NCBI GenBank assembly: GCA_947488175.1
Contig: CANKYO010000002.1
Coordinates: 62,001-126,000 of the forward strand
Direction: 5' to 3'
DNA from: an uncultured Paracoccaceae bacterium
Lineage (GTDB): Bacteria; Pseudomonadota; Alphaproteobacteria; Rhodobacterales; Rhodobacteraceae
DNA length: 64,000 bases
Below the pieces are notes generated by a model. That model made no database searches. It was given only the letters and a program-made list of their open reading frames with translations, and had not been told where the DNA came from. The translations under genes were made by a program, and so were the position numbers. Shown in pieces: positions 43,423 to 50,869 of the stretch; position 1 is the first letter of the stretch; every line of letters begins with the position of its first letter.

Positions 43423-44617
43423 TCCCTGGCTGCATATCGTCGGCATTGGCGAAGACGGGATGGACGGGCTCTTGCCAGCCACCCGCGCTGTAGTAGAGGC
43501 GGCCGAGATTATCATTGGCGGTGAGCGTCATCATACACTTGCCGATAATCTGGTGGCAGAGCGCATGGCTTGGCCGCATCCGTTTGATGCGCTGATCGAC
43601 ACGATTGAAAGGCTGCGCGGGCGGCGTGTTGTCGTGCTCGCCACCGGGGACCCGCTTTGGTATTCGGTGGGTGCCAAGATTGGGCGGGCGATTGATCCCG
43701 CACAGATTGTCTATCATCCGCAATTGTCGGCGTTTCAGCTCGCATCGGCCCGTATGGGGTGGTCATTACCGGATGTGGAGACGCTGACGGTGCATGGCCG
43801 TCCGGTCGAGCAGATGATCGCCTTTATCCAGCCGGATGCACGGTTGTTGGTGCTGACCACGGGGGAAGAGACACCGGGGCAGATTGCCCGATTCCTGACC
43901 GAGCGCGGGTTTGGTAAGTCGAAGATGACGGTGCTGGCGGCCATGGGGGGCAAGAATGAGACCCGGTTTGATGGAGTCGCCGCCAACTGGGATCATGTGG
44001 TGCCGGCGTTCAACACTCTGGCAGTTGAGTGCATTGCTGCCCCGGATGCCGCGTTGTTGCCCCGTGTGCCGGGGCTGGCGGATCATCTGTTTCAGTCCGA
44101 TGGCACGATGACCAAGCAGGAGGTGCGCGCGGCCACGGTGGCCAAGCTGATGCCGATGCGCGGGGCACTGTTGTGGGATATCGGCTGTGGCTGTGGATCG
44201 GTCGCGATCGAGTGGATGCGGGCGGCGCGCTATGCCCGTGCCGTGGGGATCGAGCCACGCGCCGACAGGCGGGCGATGGCGGCGGCGAATGCGCTGGCGC
44301 TGGGTGTGCCGAAGCTGGAATTGGTGGACGGGGTTGTGCCCGAAGCGCTGGACGGTCTGGATGCGCCGGATGCGATTTTCATTGGCGGCGGGTTGAGCCG
44401 CCAGACATTTGACGCGGCGTGGGAGGCATTGCGCCCGTTGGGCCGGATGGTGGCCAACGCGGTGACGCTGGAGAGCGAGGCGGAGCTGATCGCGCTGCAT
44501 AAGGAGCGCGGTGGCGATCTGGTGAAGCTGTCGGTGCATCGGGCGGAGCCTGTGGGTCGATTGACCGGGTGGCGCCCGCTGATGCCGGTGACGCAGTGGA
44601 GTTTGGTGAAGCGATGA
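43415..44617 (+). CDS. cobL: Precorrin-6Y C5,15-methyltransferase (decarboxylating) CobL
   Basis: A 400-residue CbiE-CbiT fusion. The CbiE tetrapyrrole methylase half (about 1-200) has IVGIGEDGMDGL, VVLATGDPLWYSVG and LTTGEETPG. The CbiT half (about 225-400) has the SAM motif LWDIGCGCGSVAIEW near 250 and AIFIGGGLS. It methylates C5 and C15 and decarboxylates the C12 acetate. It overlaps cobH (8 nt) and cobI (ATGA). Confidence 0.95.
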   Translation: MSDPWLHIVGIGEDGMDGLLPATRAVVEAAEIIIGGERHHTLADNLVAERMAWPHPFDALIDTIERLRGRRVVVLATGDPLWYSVGAKIGRAIDPAQIVYHPQLSAFQLASARMGWSLPDVETLTVHGRPVEQMIAFIQPDARLLVLTTGEETPGQIARFLTERGFGKSKMTVLAAMGGKNETRFDGVAANWDHVVPAFNTLAVECIAAPDAALLPRVPGLADHLFQSDGTMTKQEVRAATVAKLMPMRGALLWDIGCGCGSVAIEWMRAARYARAVGIEPRADRRAMAAANALALGVPKLELVDGVVPEALDGLDAPDAIFIGGGLSRQTFDAAWEALRPLGRMVANAVTLESEAELIALHKERGGDLVKLSVHRAEPVGRLTGWRPLMPVTQWSLVKR

Positions 44618-45360
44618 CGGGAGACGCTGTTGGCGATGCCAATGCGCCCCTCCCGCCATCCCGTGGGGTGCTCTACGGGGTGGGCGTGGGGCCGGGGGCG
44701 CCGGACCTGATCACTTTGCGCGCGGCGCGGTTGATTGAGGGGGCCGCGGTCATCGCTTATCCGACATTGGCGGGGGCGGAAAGCTTTGCCCGGGGGATTG
44801 CGGCCGATCTGATCCCGGCGGCGGCTGAGGAGATAGTGATGGATGTGCCGATGAGCGTGGAGCGCGCGCCGGCGCAGGATGCTTATGACGATGGTGCCGC
44901 GCGGATTGCCGAAGCTTTGGATGCAGGCCACGACGTGGTGTGCCTGTGTGAGGGGGATCCGTTTTTCTATGGTTCTTTTATGTATCTGTTTGCCCGGCTG
45001 GCGGACCGCTATCGGGTGGAGGTGGTCCCCGGTGTGACATCGATCACGGCCTGTGCGGCGCGGGCGGGCATGCCATTGGCGGCGCGGAATGAGCGGCTGA
45101 CGGTGTTGCCGGGGCCATTGCCCGAGGATGAATTGCGCGCCCGGATCGATGGGGCCGAAAGCGTGGCGATCATGAAAGTGGGGCGCCATTTGCCGAAGAT
45201 CCGCGCCGTGATCGAGGGCCTGGGTCTGACGGAGCAGGCGGTTTATGTGGAGCGGGCGACATTGGCAGAAGAGGTTGTATTGCCGCTGGCGGAGGCGCCG
45301 GACACGGCCCCCTATTTTTCGATGATCTTACTGACCAAAGGGGCCGATCCATGGCTGTGA
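44614..45360 (+). CDS. cobI: Precorrin-2 C20-methyltransferase CobI
   Basis: A 248-residue tetrapyrrole methylase. VGVGPGAPDLITLRAARLI (about 22-40) and VCLCEGDPFFYGSFMYL (about 109-125) identify it as CobI/CbiL. A short Pro-rich N-terminal extension (PLPPSRG) precedes the core. It starts in the cobL stop (ATGA) and overlaps cbiG-cobJ by 10 nt. Confidence 0.94.
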   Translation: MTGDAVGDANAPLPPSRGVLYGVGVGPGAPDLITLRAARLIEGAAVIAYPTLAGAESFARGIAADLIPAAAEEIVMDVPMSVERAPAQDAYDDGAARIAEALDAGHDVVCLCEGDPFFYGSFMYLFARLADRYRVEVVPGVTSITACAARAGMPLAARNERLTVLPGPLPEDELRARIDGAESVAIMKVGRHLPKIRAVIEGLGLTEQAVYVERATLAEEVVLPLAEAPDTAPYFSMILLTKGADPWL

Positions 45361-47159
45361 AACCTGTCGTGCTTGCATTGTCCCGGTCGGGCGAGGACAC
45401 GGCGCATCGTGTCGCGGGCGTGTTGGGGGCGCAGGTGCATGGCCGCGAAGGTCGAGTGGACAAGGCAGATGCCTTCTTTCCCAATGCGCTGGACCATGCG
45501 CGTGATCTGTTTGCGGCGGGCGTGCCAGTGGTGGGGGTTTGTGCGTCAGGTATCCTGATCCGCGCGGTGGCCCCGTTGCTGGCGGACAAGACGACAGAGC
45601 CGCCGGTGATTTCGGTGTCGGATGATGGGGCTGTCGTGGTGCCGCTGTTGGGCGGGCATCGTGGGGCAAACCGGTTGGCGGCACAGATATCGCAAGCGCT
45701 GGGCGCTGTTGCGGCGGTCACGACAGCCGGGGATGTGGCGCTGGGCGTGGCGCTGGATGCGCCGCCTGCGGGGTGGCGGCTGGTCAACCGGGAGGATGCG
45801 AAAGGCGCGATGGCCGCGTTGCTGTCGGGTGGCGGTGCGGATGTGCGTGGCGATGCACCGTGGCTGGCTGAGTTGCCGAAGGGCGACGCGGTGCGTTTGA
45901 CCTGCGCGATGGCGCAGCAGGATGATCTGGGACCTGCCCATCTGCAGTTTGCACCGCAGCGGCTAACGCTGGGTGTGGGCTGCGCGCGGAATTGTCCGCC
46001 GGAGGAATTGGCGGGACTGGTTGCCGATGTGCTGGCAGAGGCCGGGGTGGCGCCCGAGGCAGTGCATTCGGTGAACACGATCACGCTGAAGGCGGATGAA
46101 CCTACGATAATTACATTGGCGGATGATCTGGCCGTGCCTTTGCGGTTGTTCGAAGCGGATGCGTTGGAGGCGGAGACGCCGAGGCTGGTCAACCCGTCGG
46201 AGGTCGTCTTTGCGGAAGTGGGCACGCATGGCGTGGCTGAGGCTGCGGCACTGGCGCAGGCCGGGCCGAAGGGTGAGTTTATGGTGACGAAACGCAAGAC
46301 CGCGAACGCGACCTGTGCGTTGGTAGTGGCCCCTGAGCCCTTGCTGGAACTGCGCGGCCGGGCGCGGGGCCGGTTGTCGGTTGTGGGTATTGGTCCGGGG
46401 CAGGCGGCGTGGCGGACACCAGAGGTGTCGCGCCTTGTGGCCGAGGCGGATGAACTGGTGGGATATGGGCTCTATATCGATCTGCTGGGGCCGTTGGCCG
46501 TGGGCAAAGACCGGTCGGATTTTCCATTGGGCGGTGAAGAGGATCGCTGCCGCTATGCGCTGGAGCAGGCGGGAAAGGGCAGTAATGTTGCACTTGTCTG
46601 TTCGGGGGATGCGGGGATTTACGCGATGGGGGCGCTTGTGTTCGAGTTGCTGGATCGTGGGCCGGATCAGATGGGTGTGTCGGATGCGGCCCGCCGGGTT
46701 GAGGTGATCTGTTCGCCGGGTGTGAGTGCGTTGCAAGGCGCTGCGGCACGGGCCGGGGCTCCGTTGGGCCATGATTTCTGTGCGATTTCGCTGTCTGATC
46801 TGCTGACCCCGCGTGAGGATATCATCAAACGTCTGCGGGCGGCGGCAGAGGGGGATTTCGTGATTGCCTTTTACAATCCGGTGTCGATGCGGCGGCGGAC
46901 ATTGTTGGCAGAAGCGCGGGATATCCTGCTAAAGCATCGTCCAGGGGCCACACCGGTGATGTTGGCTTCGTCCCTTGGCCGGTCGGAGGAGCATGTGCGG
47001 TATCGGCGGTTGGATGAATTGCAGGTGGATGAGGTGGATATGCTGACCGTCGTCTTGGTGGGGTCGTCCCATTCGCGGTTGGCGCAATTGGGTGAGGGGC
47101 CGCGGATGTATACGCCGCGCGGCTATGCCCGCAAGATTGATGGGGATTTGGCCGGGTGA
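45351..47159 (+). CDS. cobJ: CbiG-CobJ fusion: precorrin-3B C17-methyltransferase
   Basis: The protein has 602 residues. The N-terminal CbiG part has VCASGILIRAVAPLLADK (about 65-82) and LLGGHRGANRLAAQI (about 101-115), then a CbiG C-terminal domain (about 205-325, LGVGCARNCPPEEL). The CobJ methylase domain (about 342-600) has VVGIGPGQAAW, VCSGDAGIYAM and FYNPVSMRR. CobJ methylates C17 with ring contraction. CbiG normally opens the lactone in the anaerobic route, so its presence beside BluB and CobN points to a mixed pathway. CobG/CobZ is not in the window. Confidence 0.94.
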   Translation: MAVKPVVLALSRSGEDTAHRVAGVLGAQVHGREGRVDKADAFFPNALDHARDLFAAGVPVVGVCASGILIRAVAPLLADKTTEPPVISVSDDGAVVVPLLGGHRGANRLAAQISQALGAVAAVTTAGDVALGVALDAPPAGWRLVNREDAKGAMAALLSGGGADVRGDAPWLAELPKGDAVRLTCAMAQQDDLGPAHLQFAPQRLTLGVGCARNCPPEELAGLVADVLAEAGVAPEAVHSVNTITLKADEPTIITLADDLAVPLRLFEADALEAETPRLVNPSEVVFAEVGTHGVAEAAALAQAGPKGEFMVTKRKTANATCALVVAPEPLLELRGRARGRLSVVGIGPGQAAWRTPEVSRLVAEADELVGYGLYIDLLGPLAVGKDRSDFPLGGEEDRCRYALEQAGKGSNVALVCSGDAGIYAMGALVFELLDRGPDQMGVSDAARRVEVICSPGVSALQGAAARAGAPLGHDFCAISLSDLLTPREDIIKRLRAAAEGDFVIAFYNPVSMRRRTLLAEARDILLKHRPGATPVMLASSLGRSEEHVRYRRLDELQVDEVDMLTVVLVGSSHSRLAQLGEGPRMYTPRGYARKIDGDLAG

Positions 47160-47203
47160 CGCAGTTTCGCTGGCGCGAAATGCGCCCCATCCGCCATCCC
47201 GCT

Positions 47204-47235
47204 GCCTCCGGCGGGAGTATTTATGGAAGAAAGAA
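47204..47235 (+). repeat. Dispersed 32-nt element (copy 2), carrying the cobM ribosome site
   Basis: Identical to 31177-31208. Its last base abuts the cobM ATG at 47236, so the GGAAG within it serves as the ribosome-binding site. The CTCCGGCGGGAG part can fold into a small hairpin. Confidence 0.85.
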
Positions 47236-48009
47236 ATGACTGTTTATTTTATCGGTGCAGGGCCGGGTGACCCGGAGCTTTTGACGCTGAAGGCGGCGCG
47301 GGTGATCGGGGACTGTCCTGTGTGTCTTTATGCCGGGTCGCTGGTGCCCGAGGCGGTTGTGGCATGCGCGCCAGAGGGGGCGTTGGTGATGGATACGGCG
47401 CCGATGACGCTGGATGATACGCATGGGGTGATTTTGGCGGCGCATGCGAAGGGGCAGGATGTGGCGCGGGTGCATTCGGGCGATCCGTCGCTCTATGGGG
47501 CGATTGCGGAGCAGATCCGGCGGTTGAAGGCGGATGGGATTAATTATCAGATCATCCCGGGCGTGCCGGCCTACGCGGCTGCTGCAGCGGCTTTGGGAAC
47601 GGAACTGACCGTTCCGGAGGTGGCGCAATCCATCGTGCTGACGCGGATGTCGATGAAATCGACGTCTATGCCTGCTGGCGAGACGCTGGAGAACTTCGCG
47701 CGATCCGGGGCGACGCTGGCCATTCACCTGGGCATCAGGGCGCTGCGCGAGATTGAGCGGCAGTTAGTGCCACACTATGGCGCGGATTGCCCGGTCGCGG
47801 TGATCTACCGGGTGGGCTGGCCCGATCAGATGATTATCCGGGGGACGCTGGCGGATGTGCGTGAGAAGGTGCGCGCGGCCAAGATTACGCGGACGGCGCT
47901 GATTCTCGTGGGGCCTGCATTGGCTGATTCGCACGGGTTTCCGGATAGCGCACTGTATGATGCGGCCAAACCGCATGTTCTACGCCCGCGCGTGAAGGCA
48001 AATTTATAA
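47236..48009 (+). CDS. cobM: Precorrin-4 C11-methyltransferase CobM
   Basis: A 257-residue tetrapyrrole methylase with YFIGAGPGDPELLTLKA (about 4-20), ARVHSGDPSLYGAIAEQ (about 77-93), PGVPAYAAAAAALG and TLAIHLGIRALREI. It adds the C11 methyl. It is the last gene of the rightward corrin operon, 76 nt after cbiG-cobJ. An in-frame extension to 47092 would be encoded by the upstream gene and repeat and is rejected. Confidence 0.95.
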   Translation: MTVYFIGAGPGDPELLTLKAARVIGDCPVCLYAGSLVPEAVVACAPEGALVMDTAPMTLDDTHGVILAAHAKGQDVARVHSGDPSLYGAIAEQIRRLKADGINYQIIPGVPAYAAAAAALGTELTVPEVAQSIVLTRMSMKSTSMPAGETLENFARSGATLAIHLGIRALREIERQLVPHYGADCPVAVIYRVGWPDQMIIRGTLADVREKVRAAKITRTALILVGPALADSHGFPDSALYDAAKPHVLRPRVKANL

Positions 48010-48103
48010 GGGTTTTTCGGGATTTGTGCGCAGAGGCACGGATATCGTTACTTGAAATTTACTATACTTTGGTCATCCTCGGTCATGCTTGGAGGGGTTA
48101 GTG

Positions 48104-48451
48104 ATGTATACGTTTTTGCCTGAGGCCGTGCGGCAGGGTTTGGAAGAAGCACGGAAAGCTGCGCTGAAGCGCAAGGACCGGCTGGTGGTGCATGATGGGG
48201 ATGATACCTATCGCATTCGGCGGTTCTGGGATGGGGGCTTTGCCCTTGATCTGGATGGGTCTGAGCGGTTGCGCGGTCACGTCGACATTTATGATGGGCC
48301 CAAGCATTTGTATCAGTGCCTGGTTGTATCATCCGTGGATGAGGATGATGAGCGGGTGTTCGAATTCAAATGGCTGACGCCCGTGGCGGATAAACCGGCC
48401 GCAGATTTCGTGCGCCCGGACTTTGTGCCCGCCGGGCTGATCGGCAATTGA
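48104..48451 (+). CDS. Hypothetical protein, 115 residues
   Basis: It starts MYTFLPEAVRQGLEEARKAA with a GGAGGGG site 7 nt upstream. An N-terminal amphipathic helix is followed by beta-rich segments (YRIRRFWDGGFALDLDGSERL; VFEFKWLTPVADKPA). No membrane segment or Cys cluster beyond a single Cys. It resembles the kind of small uncharacterised protein seen widely in Rhodobacteraceae, but no named family was recognised. Confidence 0.75.
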   Translation: MYTFLPEAVRQGLEEARKAALKRKDRLVVHDGDDTYRIRRFWDGGFALDLDGSERLRGHVDIYDGPKHLYQCLVVSSVDEDDERVFEFKWLTPVADKPAADFVRPDFVPAGLIGN

Positions 48452-48487
48452 GCCACCGCCGCAGATGCGGCGATGGCGTTGTCTTTT

Positions 48488-49546
48488 CTAGAACCCGATG
48501 AATTGGTCTGCCAGCGCGATAAAGAGCGGGATGCTCAGGATTGCGACTGGCGTGCCAAGGCCGGTTGATGAGCCGACATAAGCGGACGGGTTCGCGTCTG
48601 GCAGGGCGCCGCGCATCGTGGGCGGGCCGGAGATGTCGGAGCTTGACGCTGCCATGATCGATAGCAGCACAACACCACCAGCAGAGAAGCCGGTCAGGTG
48701 ATGGGCGGCGAGGCCAATGCCGAAACCCAGAAGCCCATGGATGATCGGTGCGGTGATCCCATAAAGGACATAGGCATGGGCGACCTTGCGCAGTTCTGAC
48801 AGCCGCGACCATGCTTCCATCCCCATGATCAGCATCAGGATTGACAAAAGCCCCCGGAAAAGCGGTTCGTAGAAGCTTTCATAGACGCTCTCTGGCCGGG
48901 CGAAGAGGCCGATCATAATCCCCAGAAGTAAGGCCGAGATAGCGGGGCTACGCAGCGTGTCCACAAGGATGCCCTTGACAAGATCGCTGCTGAAGGTGGC
49001 GCCACCTGTCCCGCCGCTGACCGTCATGGTCGCGGTCCCGCCACCGGTTGCACTGGCGGTTTTGCGTGCCGCGCTCATCCGGGCAAGCACGATGGCAGTG
49101 ACCAGCGCGGCAATATCCATGAAGGGGTAGAGCGCGCCTATGAAGCCTTCGTAAAAGATGCCTTCACTGTCCAGCATGGCCATACCAGCCGCGAGGGTGG
49201 AGGCAGAAACCGCGCCAAAAAGACCGGCGGTGGCCATGCCGTCCATCGGGGAAACCCCGCGCCAGCGGGCGAGTGTCTGGCTGCCAAGCAGAACAATGGC
49301 GATCCCGATGACGGCAGCACCAATGGCCGGCACCATGAGTGAGACAAAATCAGCCTCGCGAATGGATATACCCGCTCCCAGCCCGACCTTGAGCAAAAGC
49401 AGGATGACGATGAATTTATAAACGGGATCAGGGACTTCCAGCTTGCTACCCAAGGCGGCGAGCATCATGCCACCCAAGAGAAATGCCAGTGTCGGCTTTT
49501 GCATCTGGGCGACCATTGTGGTGGCGATTTCGATGACGATGTCCAT
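48488..49546 (-). CDS. Sodium-dependent bicarbonate permease, SbtA-like
   Basis: The protein has 352 residues with about ten membrane helices in two inverted halves separated by a polar Gly/Thr-rich loop (about 170-190). Family segments are KPTLAFLLGGMMLAALGSKLEVPDP near the start, VSASTLAAGMAMLD in the middle and MAASSSDISGPPTMRGALPDANPSAYVGSSTGLGTP near the end, which line the substrate site in SbtA. It probably imports HCO3- with Na+. Divergent lysR at 49645 is the likely regulator. An upstream in-frame start at 49621 is less likely. Confidence 0.88.
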   Translation of the reverse strand: MDIVIEIATTMVAQMQKPTLAFLLGGMMLAALGSKLEVPDPVYKFIVILLLLKVGLGAGISIREADFVSLMVPAIGAAVIGIAIVLLGSQTLARWRGVSPMDGMATAGLFGAVSASTLAAGMAMLDSEGIFYEGFIGALYPFMDIAALVTAIVLARMSAARKTASATGGGTATMTVSGGTGGATFSSDLVKGILVDTLRSPAISALLLGIMIGLFARPESVYESFYEPLFRGLLSILMLIMGMEAWSRLSELRKVAHAYVLYGITAPIIHGLLGFGIGLAAHHLTGFSAGGVVLLSIMAASSSDISGPPTMRGALPDANPSAYVGSSTGLGTPVAILSIPLFIALADQFIGF

Positions 49547-49644
49547 GCGGACCCCCTTTGATCTGGTGTTGCGGGGGATATGCAGTAGATTTTTGCGCAT
49601 TAAAAATATAAAGATTATCAAGCATCATTCTAAAAAATAGAACT

Positions 49645-50520
49645 ATGGATAATTTGAACTATCACCATCTGCGCTACTTTCATGCGGTCGCCCATGATGG
49701 CAACCTGACCCGTACGGCGGAGCGTGTGAATCTGTCGCAGTCGGCGTTGTCTATACAAATCAAGCAGTTAGAGGCACGGCTGGGCCATGCCCTGTTTGAC
49801 CGGGTCGGCCGACGATTGGAGCTGACAGAGGTGGGGCGGATTGTGCTGGATCATGCGGATCGGATTTTTGGAACGGGGGCGGAACTGCTGGCCACTTTGG
49901 CGTCAAGCGGTGAGGTTAAGACGCCATTGCGGGTTGGGGCGCTGTCGACCCTGTCCCGGAATTTTCAGTTGCGGTTTCTGGAACCGGTTCTCGCGTCAGG
50001 TGATGTAGATCTGGTGCTGAAATCGGGGAGCGCGCGGGTGCTATTCGAGGCGCTGACATCGCTGGCGCTGGATGTGGTTTTGACGACGGAGCCGCCACAG
50101 GCGGGGGGCGATTTCACGGCCCATCGCATTGCCGAACAGACTGTGGCGCTGCATGGGGCACCTGCCAGGATGCACCACGGGTCACTGAAAGAAATGTTGA
50201 AAAATGAACCACTTATCGTGCCGACAGATAACGCCATACGGGTGGCGTTTGACAGTCTGGTGGTGCGGTTGGGCGTGTCGCCGCGGATTGTGGCGGATGT
50301 GGATGACATGGCGATGGTGCGGCTGCTGGCGCGGGCAGATGCAGGACTGGCCGTGGCCCCGACAGTGGTGCTGGCGGATGAAATCGCGTCAGGGCGGCTG
50401 CGAACGGCGCCTTTTGACCTGAATATCTCGGAGAGTTTTTTCGCGGTGACGGTCCGCCGGAGTTTCCCACATCCGGAATTGGAACGGCTGATCGGGGTCA
50501 ACCTGGGGGGAAACGGTTAA
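49645..50520 (+). CDS. LysR-family transcriptional regulator
   Basis: A 291-residue LTTR. The N-terminal winged helix has LNYHHLRYFHAVAHDGNLTRTAERVNLSQSALS (about 3-35), and the effector domain begins near 90. It resembles NhaR-type regulators in its first helix (NYHHLRYF). It is divergent from the SbtA-like permease across 98 AT-rich nt and probably controls it in response to an ion or carbon signal. Confidence 0.9.
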   Translation: MDNLNYHHLRYFHAVAHDGNLTRTAERVNLSQSALSIQIKQLEARLGHALFDRVGRRLELTEVGRIVLDHADRIFGTGAELLATLASSGEVKTPLRVGALSTLSRNFQLRFLEPVLASGDVDLVLKSGSARVLFEALTSLALDVVLTTEPPQAGGDFTAHRIAEQTVALHGAPARMHHGSLKEMLKNEPLIVPTDNAIRVAFDSLVVRLGVSPRIVADVDDMAMVRLLARADAGLAVAPTVVLADEIASGRLRTAPFDLNISESFFAVTVRRSFPHPELERLIGVNLGGNG

Positions 50521-50545
50521 CACCAGGGACCCTTGCGAAAACCGT

Positions 50546-50583
50546 GTCGGCATCGCGTCGGACTTGCGTCGGCAAAACGTCGG
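50546..50583 (+). repeat. Dispersed 38-nt element, four GTCGG units at 11-bp period (copy 3)
   Basis: GTCGG begins at 50546, 50557, 50568 and 50579. It differs from copy 2 by a single base (GGACTTG for GGATTTG). It lies 26 nt downstream of the lysR stop in lysR orientation. Confidence 0.88.
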
Positions 50584-50832
50584 ACCCCACAGTACGGTGG
50601 GGTGGGTTAACGGGGCGTGCGGTGGGAAAGGTGAAGGAAGGGTTAAGGGGTGGTGGTGTCGGCCCTTTGCTGCCGTTAGCCCGATGATCAGCATGTTGCA
50701 GTTGCAACCCGTAAAGCGGACCTTTACCGCAGGCACCTATTGCCCGGCGGTTCGCGGCAGATACAGCTTTCGGAATCCAGACACTGGCTGGCTTTAAAGT
50801 TTGTCAATTTTTTCGGTAACCACTTTGCTAGT

Positions 50833-50860
50833 TCAGGCGATCTGTTTCCAGACCGCCTGA
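50833..50860 (-). terminator. Stem-loop after the EF-G paralogue (possible terminator)
   Basis: TCAGGCG-a-TCTG (50833-50844) pairs with CAGA-c-CGCCTGA (50849-50860) around a 4-nt loop, 9 nt beyond the TAA. No T-run follows on either strand, so it may stabilise or help end the transcript. Confidence 0.55.
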
Positions 50861-50869
50861 CCCATTCTT

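Larger units (their letters stand above)
50521..50869. other. Intergenic region with phased GTCGG element and stem-loop
   Basis: Between the lysR stop and the convergent EF-G paralogue stop no convincing gene is seen. The stretch contains the GTCGG element (50546-50583), an AGTACGGTGGGGTGGG tract and a strong hairpin (50833-50860). Short frames here look like noise or decayed sequence. Confidence 0.6.
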
